64,000 bases of DNA, from the NCBI GenBank assembly GCA_964304625.1, contig OZ199839.1:9114001-9178000 (forward strand), in the 5' to 3' direction. The position numbers and the translations under genes are program-made. The stretch is from Kudoa neothunni. Its lineage: Eukaryota > Cnidaria. Under the pieces are notes generated by a model. That model was not told the DNA's origin, searched no databases, and saw only the letters and a program-made list of their open reading frames with translations. Of this stretch, positions 24,421 through 35,053 are shown in pieces; position 1 is the first letter of the stretch; the number at the start of each line of letters is the position of its first letter.

Positions 24421-24799
24421 AAACAGCCAAGAGCTTCTACCAACACAATAATATATAATACCTTTCATGTTTAGTATGACAGTTTCAAGTTACATGAAGG
24501 GCCACTAGCTATGATGCTTTCCAATTATAATCAATTTATTTGTATTTCAAATAATGATAAAGTAGTGGTAATTAAAAAGGAGCCCATTTTTGATAAATCT
24601 ACATCAATACGTTTTAGAGTGTTTTGAGCTTCGTTGAAAAAAATCGTCTACTACATGTCACGGTGTTAGGTCAAAGAGCGATTGTTTATGAGTGTGTGAC
24701 TGGACTGGTGATATTGAGGTTGGCTTTGGTTGATCTATCTAAACTGTCTATTTTAGAAACAATATTATATCCATAATATGGTTTTCTTTGAACCTATCG

Positions 24800-25240
24800 A
24801 TTCCAATCTTATGTGCCTTTTCTTAAAAATCTTGGGCTTATTGATAAGGTGAACATTACCAGACCTATTTTTGACGAGAGAGAAGACACATTGGAAAAGG
24901 AAGATTTGTCAATAGCAATGTTAGCTGTATACCATTTTTCGTTGTCATTGTCTATGTCGACAATTTGATTCCAAACATATAATTTGGTTATTTTAGTGGT
25001 TTGCTGTTGTCTGGAACTACTTTGTAGATTTTGAAATGTTTTTAATCATGTCCAAATACTTCAATGATATAACGCAAACCTTTCCACATCTTGCTATTAA
25101 ATTTAGGTGTATTCTTCATCAAGAAAAAACTGGAAATCCTATAGAGATATATTGGAGGATTCCGATTCGATATATTAGATGAAAAAAACCCAATTTTGTT
25201 TTCTTTTATGTGAATATTAATAATATAAAACATGGTTATA
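24800..25240 (-). CDS. putative coding fragment, unrecognised
   Basis: On the minus strand the frame reads KFNSKMWKGLRYIIEVFGHD. After an apparent interruption it continues with KLYVWNQIVDIDNDNEKW and YTANIAIDKSSFSNVSSL. Codon use and composition look protein-like compared with the flanks. The two pieces are in different frames and the junction is unclear. Neither start nor stop is assured and no family is recognised. Confidence 0.3.
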
Positions 25241-26130
25241 CTTCATCTATAACTTCTATAACTAAATTATTAGTGACTTTGATAGTTTAACTGTGTCGAA
25301 TTTGTTAAGAACTTTTTTTGATATTTGTTTCTTTTTCGCGTATTAGAAATTCAGACACAAAGCATCATTCAATCAATAATTAATTTGATAATTCTGAAGC
25401 CAAAAAATTGAAACACGAATATCATCGTACATTATTTGTCCAAAGTATTAAAAAAGATTTCACAGGGAACAATTATGTAAATTATACTAAAAATTAATTT
25501 TATAAATTCTCCAATCTTATTCATTACATTTTTTTAATAGAATTTATTAATTATCAGGTTTGATTCCTTTACACCTTAATTTTTCCGAGTCCACTAAATA
25601 TTAGTTCAAACCGTTGATACCTTCCTTTTAGAAATTATAACCAATAAATCTTTAATCAAATTTATAATCTCCAATTTTTTCCTATTATAAAAATTTATAT
25701 AAAATCATGCTTCGGCAATAATCGATCATCGCGCATATCGGTACGCACACATTATCGTTCCCCTTTTTGATGTATAAATCATAAAAATCACACGTATCTA
25801 TATCTGCTGGATTTATAATCTTTTTATGTTTACTATCGAATGTTTATTTTTCTTCTTAAAACATCTATTGGGATAAATAAATATATTAATTTAATCCGTC
25901 CAATTACAAGTGCATTATCCTGGCGGACTTGATAATCCACTCTCAACTTTATCACCTTTTGTTCAATATGAGTGCATTTTTTGCTTTCCCATCGGATATA
26001 TAATATATAGAATCCTGATCGATGTAAAAATTGTCACAGATATAATTCTTTACGTCTACAAGTGAAAAAAGAAAGAGAAACTATAATTAGACTGATTTAT
26101 TTGACAATGAAACAGGAGAATATTTAGATA
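25241..26130. other. intergenic, nothing recognised
   Basis: AT-rich sequence; no supported feature. Confidence 0.5.
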
Positions 26131-26512
26131 TACAGTGGGTAACCGATTTTCGGTAACTTCAGACTTACTTCCCTTAACCTTCTAAATAAATTTGGGTAGA
26201 TTTTTACCCCAAGTGAATTTTTCCAACAATATTATAGTCCCTATAATATAGTGTATAAACAAAAAATTGCTCCTCTCCATTTTTTGTAATCTTTCATCTT
26301 TATGAAATTTTTTCTGTCATATATTAAAAAAGTTAATGTAAAAACACCTTCCCAATAAAATTATTTTAAATATTAATAAATGTGATTTTTGAAAATCTCC
26401 GAAAATTCTATCGAGTAAATAATGAATAAATAACGAAACACTATACATGCTATGTTTGTGCGCGTGCGTACAAAGATTAACTTAATTATTTGGAGGGTGT
26501 AAATTTTTCAGC
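26131..26512. mobile_element. transposon ends: pogo-like start and piggyBac-like MITE
   Basis: At 26131 TACAGTGGGTAACCGAT matches the left end of dispersed repeat A (TACAGTAGGCAACCGAT). From TTAA at 26174 the sequence CCTTCTAAATAAATTTGGG, then GGGTAGATTTTTACCCC, repeats the piggyBac-type end structure. A diverged inverse of that end (TTATTTGGAGGGTG) lies at 26486-26499. The reverse complement of TTGGAGGGTGTAAATTTTCA recurs near 36343-36362 with one mismatch or length change. Two overlapping element types therefore seem to be nested here. Confidence 0.4.
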
Positions 26513-26520
26513 TACTTACT

Positions 26521-26975
26521 TACAAGGTTAGCCGATGACAGATAGGATAGCACATCGGTGTGACACTCGGACTCAGAACCTTGAGGTAATGGTTTTGAAT
26601 CCGCCGGTGGTCAGACTATTGCTTTCGTGTCGGTGGTTCTCTATCCCATATTTGGGAGCTGTTGTTAAAGTGTACGCTCGCCATGAATAGGAGTTTGAAT
26701 CTCCGAAACCCATCGAAAGCAAGTAATTTACAGTCCCCACAGAGCCAACGTTCTTAAAGGGATAGGGTCTGGGGTGGTGGTCGCCCTGAGCCGTGGATGT
26801 TTAATGGGTTAAAATCTCACATTACGGCAAAAAGATGAGGGGCGGGGTTTCGTATTATATCCATATCCTGCGGTGCCAAAGCGTAAATGTAAGAGGTATG
26901 ACCAACCAGAATTCCACTACCTAATAAGTTGCGCCAGAGGTTTTACCTTGTAAACCAAAAAAACCGTGTTATATT
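26521..26975 (+). mobile_element. tRNA-derived SINE, copy 2
   Basis: The head has GCCGATGACAGAT, an A-box match TAGCACATCGG and a B-box-like GGTTTTGAATCC. The body has AGCTGTTGTTAAAGTG, AACGTTCTTAAAGGGATAG, TGTTTAATGGGTTAAAA and AGATGAGGGGCGGGGTTT. The end has CTAATAAGTTGCGCC and TTTTACCTTGTAAACC plus A-rich sequence. Block order is the same as in copies 1 and 3. The element is about 455 bp and relatively GC-rich against its surroundings. Confidence 0.82.
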
Positions 26976-27952
26976 AATTATTAAACTATAAATGAATGTT
27001 TCAATAAAAGTACTTAAGTTGAAAAAATTCAATTATTAATAAATAATTCAACCAAGACTCTTAAATATTCAATCTTACACTTGTATCTTGATTTATTCAA
27101 AATACAAAATAAAGCTTAGATCATAACAGGTTCTGTGACAAGTTACATGTTTATATAAGGTATCATAAATAGTACAGCAAAGTATAAAATGATATAAAAA
27201 CATAAAAATCAATCTTATCTTATAGTTTTTTTAACATGATTGTTTTTTTTAAATATCTTCACTTTATATATTGCCTGGTTTCATCAAGTAATTAAACATT
27301 TTTATATACATTTTCCATTTTTTACTTAAATTAACTACTAAGCCATCTATAAAAATGTATAAACTAAAAATTTGTGTATCCTATAATATTGCACAATATT
27401 ATTCAAGTATATCATAAAATTGAGGTTTACAGGATGAAACGATAAAGTTGAATAAAACCAGAACAATAACTCCTATGAATAACAAGTGCTAAACACTCTG
27501 AACTAAACAAAATTTTTTTTATAAATGTCCAAATTATAAAAATTGTATGATTTCGATAATTAACTTAGTCAAAAACAAGAAGGAAACTAGATGCGCGATA
27601 ATGTGCGCGATGCCCGATTATTGCCGAGGCGTGATTTATTGTATCGCCTTAGAGTTGAACTTAAAAATTTTTGATTGATCGTTCAATATTATAAAAATGA
27701 GTTAAATCATAGAATAGAAGAATGGGGAATTTGTAAGTACGCGAACACGTTAAATTTTTGGAGCTGAATACTCCTTTTAATTCAATTTAAATATATTCTC
27801 ACACAATTAAAAAAAGGAAATAATTCTTCAAATCAATATATAAATTAAATATAATAAGACAGACAGAATCAGTGGAAAATTAATGATAATCTTCCTCACG
27901 TGTCTTAATTCCAGTGTAAACAACAAGCGCCTATTTGTGTTGTGTTGTATCA
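26976..27952. other. intergenic, nothing recognised
   Basis: AT-rich spacer leading to the mL44-like gene; a CACGTG E-box-type hexamer lies at 27898-27903, about 50 bp before its start codon. Confidence 0.5.
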
Positions 27953-29008
27953 ATGCTGAGACTATTGATTAGATCTAATCATACGAAAAATTTCAAACTG
28001 TTCCTAAAATTTAAATTAAATGGGACTGTTCGGAGGAATCTGCATATTAGCCAAGTGTGTTTAAATCGACGAATACCATATGATTTGGCTCCATTTGACA
28101 TCACTTTAAATGACACAATAGAAAACGAAATGTTTGACCCAACGAAAGAATGTGAAAGTTTCTGCCGTCGTATTGATTTAGACAAGAAATGTCTTGATGA
28201 TGTGATTACACTTATCCAAGCCGATATGTCCAACGATGTGACCTACCGAAAATCTGTTGCTAATATGACAAATGGCTATTTCTTAACACAAATGTATTTG
28301 GCTGAATTGATCGATAGATCATACAAATCCAGATTACCGGCTCGCCTAACAAAAATCATGATTGAATTTCTGATGAGTAGAAAATCATTGATTACTACCA
28401 GCAACTTTGTAGGATTCAATGATTTGGTCAAAAAATCCAGTCATTACTTTCAACTACCTAACATACAGGATATGCAATTTTCAAGCGAAGACAAATTAGA
28501 GTCGAAACTTGAAACCATTGGCAACAACAACGATCCAAATGATGATAGTATTCGTTACAAACATGATCACGTCGATGATGAGGATATTTTTTGTGATAAA
28601 TTTTATCAATTAATCGACCTATGCCACCATGTTTGGAGCAGCGATAAGGTGAAAAAGTTGCTTGAAGATTTCCTCCTACCAAATATAAACGCTATGAATT
28701 GGCTGGATGATGTGTGCAAAAGTTTCCCACAATGCATGGAATACATCAAATGTATCGCCAAGTCCTACAATCCTGATGCAAATGTGCAATATAAACAATC
28801 AGAAAATTATAACTATGTAGAGTATCGTGTATGGTTTAAATCTAAACTTTTTTAGGAAATTACCGATCATAAACATCGAACTGTCACAGGATACATTTTT
28901 GTTGACGATTATCTTATCTCCACCTACACCGATAAAAGAGCAACTGTTGTTCGTCAGAATATCGGCTACAACACACTCATTCATCTCATTAATAAAGCCA
29001 GAAACTAA
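27953..29008 (+). CDS. MRPL44: probable mitochondrial large ribosomal subunit protein mL44
   Basis: Two exons, 27953-28816 and 28856-29008, are separated by a 39-bp intron (GTAGAG...TTTTAG). The N-terminus is basic and lacks acidic residues for about 40 positions (MLRLLIRSNHTKNFKLFLKF), a mitochondrial presequence. The next part follows the order of mL44: an ECESFCRRIDLDKK block, then YLAELIDRSY and LPARLTKIMIEFLMSRKSL corresponding to the inactive RNase III fold. The C-terminal exon has GYIFVDDYLISTYTDKRATV, where mL44 has its double-stranded-RNA-binding-like domain. Length (about 338 residues) fits the family. Divergence is high and an acidic insert (NNNDPNDDS) interrupts the RNase III region, so the call rests on pattern rather than strong identity. 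Confidence 0.5.
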
Positions 29009-30838
29009 ATGATTTTGTAGAATTGTTTCTCATAGTTTTTCGGATCGATTATTTTTGATGTCGTTTTTAGCATGTTGATGTGTTTATTTTAATTTTTTTA
29101 TTAGCGAGTCTGTTAAGAATGTCAAGTGGTCTTTTAACTTTAAGTTATAGAAATTCGTTTTCGAATAATTTACCGTATAATGTATGGTCTATAGTTTTTT
29201 GTTGGATGCATTTTAAACATTAGTCCCAATAAAGTTAATGTTTCCTTTAAGTCATACGATAAGTAACGGGTTTTACAAAATTTTCTAAAAATAAAGATAT
29301 AATAAGCAAAATAAAAATCAAGTTATTAATCAGTCTCACGCAGTTTTTTATATTGTTTATTTATTCTCATTGGCTGGTAAAATTAAATAAAATATAGGGA
29401 TATTGGTAGTAAATATAAAATAATGATGTAATACAGTAACCATACCATGTGAGGATAGAAAAGTATCATTATACTGCATTAACATGGTGCAAATTAAGCT
29501 ATGTAATGTAATTTGAAAAAATAATAAAGAATTACATAAGAATTTAGAATACGAACTCTTTAAATGGGTAATTGAATTTGATTATCGTAAACATTATTAT
29601 TTTGGATTAAAACGTTTATAACCGAATTTAATGAAATCGACTCAAAAAAATTAAATAGTATAAAAAATTGTTAAAACTTAAAAGTTAACTAGTTGTTGAT
29701 TGTTGGATAGAAAAAAATAAAATAACAAGAATATAAATTTTTATGGTGAGAATACCGCAGTTAATCCATTTATCATTTCCTGCCGAAGAGTTCAAACAAC
29801 TACGCACAAGGTATTCTACAGATAATATCTATAAAATTGATTATTCTCCTTTATTCAACCAGATAAAAATTCAATGACAATTAAAAATCAAAAAATTTTA
29901 TGTAATTGAAGGAAAAGTTATGTATCAATAGGAAAAAATAGTATTAAAGATTCTAGATCTAAAAAAAAGACATATTGTTTAAAAGTAATACAAATTTATT
30001 TTCTTCCTAAGGATATTTGTTCTAAAAGAAAGGGTATTATTTAAATTATATCATAACATCGACATCAAAATATATGAATTTAATGCGTGTGTACAAAAAA
30101 ATGAGAATTAGTCGTTAAGTAACTAGTTTTACACATTTTTTCCTCATATAGTAGGTAACAAGAAAAAGTAATACCTACTGTTGTGACTTGTAAATAAATG
30201 CAGAAATATGTAGCTTATTAATCTTCACAAGGATTAAAAGACAGATTTCCAATGAAAGTATTATTTAGCAAAATTTAGCCTTGTATGATAAAATTCTTTG
30301 TTTAGAAATTGCATCAACATTCCTCACATCTAAATCAAATTATAAAAAAAATCTTTACGATGATTGCGATTAATTTTATAGTAATGTGATGATGGTAATA
30401 AATTAAAACTTTTTTAAAGCCATCTATTAGTTATTTGAATATATAACTTATTAAATTAAGGGAAATCCATTAATTAATATTTAATTCCGTTATTAAATAG
30501 TAAAGAATTATCACAATTCCTCTCCTAAAAGCAATATACTTATATACTTACGTTTAATTTTTTTCAAAAATAGTAAAAGAGTTCAGAGTTTTTATTTATT
30601 AATTTTTAAAGATATTTGATAAATTTTTTATTATATAGATTCTATTTCGGTCAAACCGTATTAAGGGTTCTTAATATATTGGTACTTATATACACGACTA
30701 TAAAACATTAAATAACTATGTATATTGTTGAAAAAACATATCTTCTAATAATATTTAAAAAAAGGTAAAATCATTAAAATGGTCCCTTTTATTGGTAGTA
30801 AATAAAAACAGACACATTAAAATTATCAGACGTTGTTC
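29009..30838. other. intergenic, AT-rich; one short perfect hairpin
   Basis: No gene supported. At about 30147-30178 AGTAGGTA and TACCTACT form inverted arms around a short AAGAAAAAG loop region; the arms resemble the end of dispersed repeat A. Confidence 0.45.
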
Positions 30839-30911
30839 GGGGGATTAGCTCACCTGGTAGAGCGCTCGCTTTGCATGCGAGAGGTAGCGGGTTCGACTCC
30901 CGCATTCTCCA
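30839..30911 (+). tRNA. tRNA-Ala (UGC anticodon)
   Basis: The 73-nt sequence folds into a full cloverleaf. The acceptor stem pairs GGGGGAT with ATTCTCC (two G-U pairs) and the discriminator is A. The D arm carries GCTC...GAGC with GG in the loop. The anticodon stem CTCGC/GCGAG encloses TTTGCAT, so the anticodon is TGC at 30872-30874. The T arm is GCGGG TTCGACT CCCGC. There is no intron. A and B boxes are intact (TAGCTCACCTGG, GGTTCGACTCC). A T-rich run suited to Pol III termination is found a short way downstream (GTTTTGCC, then TTTTATTG). Confidence 0.96.
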
Positions 30912-31811
30912 CAAGGGTTTTGCCGTTATTGATCTATTTTATTGAATGGGTGGGGGATAAATTCACCTTTTTCAGTTTGTAGTTGACCTACATCAATATT
31001 GACCATTTGTATAATTCCTTGTCTGATTTTTCGATTGGAAGTTACTTCATAGTGTATTTTTCCTATTGAGAGTGCTGAAAACATTTTGATGAGCGCAACG
31101 CAACGATACTTTTAAGATTACCCCGAATGAACTTAAAACTATAATCTGGAAACAAATATAATAATAAGTCATATGTGGGTTATAATTTTCAGGAATTGAT
31201 TTAAGAGAGTGCATCTTTTATCCAAATTGTTTATCCCCAGATAAATTTAGAGTTCATTATGTTTTTCGTTAAAAATCAATAATTTAGGATGTTAGTTCTC
31301 TAAATGAGAATAGAAATATAGGCTGAAAATTTCAGTGGAAAATTTCTGCTCCTAGCATGGATAAAATGTATACGAATTATAACGATTCGATATAAAAATT
31401 ATTCAATAAGATAATCGCCAATCCATAATTCTGCATAAAGAAACAAATGGTCAGAAATGCGTTGTATTACATTTATCTATCGAATAGGTTGTTATAAATC
31501 CCCTTTGTTTCGTATCCCAATGAATTCATGTTCAGATTTTTAGGCTAACCATTTTATTTAAGTTTACTTCATTATTTCTAAAACCAATATCAAAATTAAA
31601 AATTAACTTATGTTACTAAAATACACACTAATTTATACGATAAAAAAATCGTTAGTTTATTCATATGTACCCAGGACTGTTAGGGTTTGGGTTTTTTTCA
31701 TTTTTTACAAAATCTTGGTTCTTTTGTTGATAACCTGTGAACATTGAATAATAACACAATTTTTTTTATGTGCGGCATTAATATTTATATTTTTAATAAC
31801 GTATTCTATTT

Positions 31812-32205
31812 AGAATATACATTAGGCAATCGATATTACCCACTTTCATCGGTACAAAATATTCAAAGTTTATATTGAATGAGACATTTTATTATATTTT
31901 TTCGATTGTAACAAGATAAAAGTCTTAAAAATATTTTTTAATTAAACTAGGAAATTTCCTATTTGTTATATCATATGACTAAACAATAATACACACTTTT
32001 TTCGGCCAAACCGTGTTGATTAAATTGTTTTTATTGGAAACGAGGGAAAAATTCTAATTTTTACGGTCGAATTTTTGAACAAATGGAATAAGTTTTTTTG
32101 AGATATCTATTAACAAATGATCATTTTCATATTCATGGAAATGTTAATTGCCAATTAAAGAATGTTATAGATTTACATAAATAAAGATTGTAGAATAAAA
32201 ATATA
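31812..32205 (+). repeat. dispersed repeat A, copy 1 (possible pogo/Tc1-type MITE)
   Basis: The copy aligns over about 390 bp with 58066-58440. Shared blocks are ATTCAAAGTTTATATT, TTAAATTGTTTTTATTGGAAA, GAATTTTTGAAC, GAGATATCTAT and GCCAATTAAAGAAT, ending in ACATAAATAAAGATT. The left end TACATTAGGCAATCGATATTACCCAC corresponds to TACAGTAGGCAACCGATAATACGCAC in copy 2 and looks like a pogo/Tigger-type terminus after TA. No clear right-hand inverted repeat was found. Confidence 0.75.
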
Positions 32206-32265
32206 AAAAAAGTGTTTTCATATTGCGTTAAAAAATAAATAATAAAATTTTAAACAGTAGATGGA

Positions 32266-32311
32266 TGGTCGTGGGCATTAAAATGGGAATTGGGTCCAAG
32301 GTGCCCACGAC
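32266..32311. other. stem-loop with 10-bp perfect arms
   Basis: GTCGTGGGCA and TGCCCACGAC are perfect inverted copies separated by about 25 bases. They are immediately followed by (CTCAT)n. The arms are GC-rich in an AT-rich spacer. The role is unknown; it may be the end of a foldback element. Confidence 0.5.
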
Positions 32312-33322
32312 TCATCTCATCTCATCTCATCATTTGGGCCACTTTATTCTTAAGCTTATAAGTAAGAGTGAGTGTTCGCGCCAATAAATTGCAACAATAC
32401 GTTTATAAATTTCAATTTAATATCTGAAGACGTAATTATAGAATCGGAAGATTAAAAATTTTGATAGATTCTATTCTATTTTTTGTTGTATTTTAAACTA
32501 GCGTTTTCCTCTACTTTGTTTTTTACTTAAACACCGTGAGGTTTTGACTGTCATTCCTTGGGGTTTTTTGAACCCTGTTAGCACTCCTCTATACTTTATA
32601 TGTCCTTAAGTGCGCATGTGCGAATTGTTGGCACTGATAAACAGACGTTCAGGAAACTTTATAAACTTTGAGATATTCAATAAATTCTCTTACTTATTAA
32701 TTAATCCTCAAAAGCTTTCAAATTATTCAAAAATAACTATTTTAGTGATTTTATTGATTATAATGATTTTAATATTTTAAGCGGATTATGCTATTTTCAT
32801 AATAGAATAACATTCCCTTATTTTTAACTAATGATCATTTAAAGCTAGCATTAAATTTAATATAAAAAATTATTCGTATATCCAGCAGTTTGTTGGAATG
32901 GGCGAATTAATTATTTCACTTCAAAGTAAATTTTCATCTAGACAATTAGATTTTATTATGTTTTTGTTTATATAAAATATTTTACTTTTAGCTATCACAT
33001 TCACAAAAAGGATTAATTTTAAACAAATTCATTTTTTAATGCATATTTCGTATTAAAATATGTCTAATTTCGATGGAAGCTTTGGACTTGACGATATTAA
33101 ATTTTTTTGTAAGAATTTTCGACTTGATTAAAATAAATCCGAAAAATGTAACCTTTCTACTATATTACTATATATCTTTAGTTTCTATTCAATCTCTATA
33201 ATACATCCATCAACCCAAAACTTTATATTATATTTATTATTTTTTATTGGTGTAACTCCTCATCAAAATTTACAATTCAGGGGTCAACGTGACCTGTCTC
33301 AATCAGTGGTCACGTTTTCAAG

Positions 33323-34282
33323 ATGAAGGTCGCACAGTTGGTTTTTGTAACTGGGAATCAAAGCAAGCTTACAGAGGTAAAAGCTATAATTTCCAAAGGG
33401 TTTCCATGTGAAGTGGTCAGCCAAGATGTGGACTGTATTTCATTGGGTTTTATTATTTTTGTTCGAATAAACACATTATGTGTAGTGTTAGAATATCAAG
33501 GTGAGCCAGATGATGTGGTTACTCAGAAATGTTTGAGTGCATATTCTAAAGTTGATACTTTCTTCTCAAATATGATACAAATGATATTCAACTTAATTAG
33601 ATCCAAAAACCATGCATGGTGGAAGACACGTGTTTGTGTTTCAACGCTTTTCATGGATTACCAGGTCCATACATGTATATTGGACTGTAGTCTCGCCTAT
33701 CTCAATTTTTCAAATAATAAAAACGAACCGAAATCCTATTTTATTTAATTTTATTTTATTTTTAGTAAATGGTTCCTAAAAAAATTAAAACCTGAAGGTA
33801 TCATTAGATTTTAGATTATAGTTATTTGAATCGGTCATTATCTTAATGTTTCACAACTGATCAAGGTCTCTACAAAATGTTGAGTGGCTTTGATGACAAA
33901 AGTGCTTATGCAATGTGTACATTTGCGGTGACATTTGATGGCAAAAATGTTCAACTATTTCATGGAAAAACCCCGGTAGATAGAATTTTGTATAACAACT
34001 CAAATATGAGATAACATAAATTAAAGGGGCAAATAGTTGCACCAAGAGGAGCGAATGATTTCGGTTGGGATCCATGTTTTCAACCTGACAACCACAATCT
34101 CACGTATGTTATTTGTAGCGGAAATTTTTGTATTAACATCCGATTTTAGTTATGCGGAAATGGATAAAACTCTTAAAAATCAAATATCACATAGATACAA
34201 GGCACTATCAAACATGCTAGCTAACATGAAAATGCCCCCCCCCCCCCCAATAAAATCACAACACATTCGACCAACAAAATAA
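33323..34282 (+). CDS. ITPA: inosine triphosphate pyrophosphatase
   Basis: This cytosolic enzyme hydrolyses ITP, dITP and XTP to monophosphates and keeps deaminated purines out of RNA and DNA. Seven exons join with six introns of about 45-100 bp. Family signatures in order are [16 protein letters not shown] (nucleotide-binding start), [30 protein letters not shown] (metal-binding acidic residues), [45 protein letters not shown], and YAEM...[11 protein letters not shown]. The length, about 200 residues, fits the family. The start is the first ATG directly before [11 protein letters not shown]. The last exon carries a run of 14 C residues (34235-34248) coding five prolines just past the conserved domain. 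The stop lies 10 bp from the TFAM stop on the other strand. Confidence 0.95.
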
Positions 34283-34292
34283 TGAGAGAAAT

Positions 34293-34781
34293 TTAATGAT
34301 TTGACGGCATGTTTGCCGCATTTAATAATTGTTTCTTTTTCTGTTTGGAGAGTGTTTTCCATAAAGCTTGAAATTCCTCCATACTATTGATACTGAGATC
34401 GGTTGCAAATTTTATATCATCACTAACCAACTGTTGGTATCCCTTGAACAACGCATTATTGAATAAGGCATTATTCAAAGAAATTACAGCGTAGGCTTGT
34501 TGAATTAGATCGGTGTCAAATTGTGCTTTGAGTTCATTGCATTTTTTGTAGTATTTTTCTTTATCGTTATCTGACAACGTTCTCCACTCGGTGCCGATTA
34601 GTTTAACGATTTGTTGTGGTGACGCCTCCGGATTTTTCTCCTTTACACAGGAGTAGTTTTCTTTCGTGAATATCGAGTACACAGAGGGTGCTCTTTTGGT
34701 GAGTGTTCTCACATTGTTAAGTAGTGTTTGCTTTGTGTTGAAATATGAAAAACGGGCGGTAAACGTAAACGACGAGGCCAT
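34293..34781 (-). CDS. TFAM: mitochondrial HMG-box transcription factor, TFAM-like
   Basis: A single open frame of 162 codons starts at ATG 34781; a longer upstream frame exists but lacks conserved content. Residues 1-28 (MASSFTFTARFSYFNTKQTL...) are basic/hydroxylated and fit a mitochondrial presequence. The first HMG box follows at about 29-92 (APSVYSIFTKENYSCVKEK, LIGTEWRTLSDNDKEKYYKK). A second, degenerate box follows at about 110-158 (ALFKGYQQLV, EEFQALWKTLSKQKKKQLL). Two boxes with a presequence is the TFAM architecture: it bends and packages mitochondrial DNA and helps POLRMT start transcription. It is shorter than vertebrate TFAM and lacks a long C-tail. A simple mitochondrial HMG protein is the alternative. 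Confidence 0.72.
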   Translation of the reverse strand: MASSFTFTARFSYFNTKQTLLNNVRTLTKRAPSVYSIFTKENYSCVKEKNPEASPQQIVKLIGTEWRTLSDNDKEKYYKKCNELKAQFDTDLIQQAYAVISLNNALFNNALFKGYQQLVSDDIKFATDLSINSMEEFQALWKTLSKQKKKQLLNAANMPSNH

Positions 34782-34830
34782 TTCAATTTTGCTTTGCAAA
34801 GTGCGCACGCAGCAAACCGAAAAAGATTGT
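34782..34830 (-). promoter_or_regulatory. possible NRF-1-like palindrome upstream of TFAM
   Basis: GTGCGCACGCAGC lies within about 30 bp of the chosen TFAM start codon and resembles the animal NRF-1 site (TGCGCAYGCGC type). NRF-1 is a known regulator of TFAM in vertebrates. Similar hexamers also occur in spacers of this window, so the call is tentative. Confidence 0.3.
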
Positions 34831-35053
34831 TTAAATTTTATGAAACCAGTCCATGCGCTTATTCTCGCCACTTTGCAAACGCATAAAGAGCAATGTAATA
34901 TAGGTTCCAATTTACTGACCAATGATGATTTATATGAATCGAGAATTATCAAACTCACACGAAAATATCAAAAATAAGTCAATTTGCCAAAAATACGCAA
35001 TAAAAACACACAATTTCATTTATATATACGAACATAGACAAAATCATATACAA

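Larger units (their letters stand above)
30912..33322. other. intergenic with dispersed repeat A and a stem-loop
   Basis: Apart from repeat A at 31812-32205, a stem-loop at 32266-32311 and a short TCATC tandem just after it, no feature was recognised. Confidence 0.5.
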
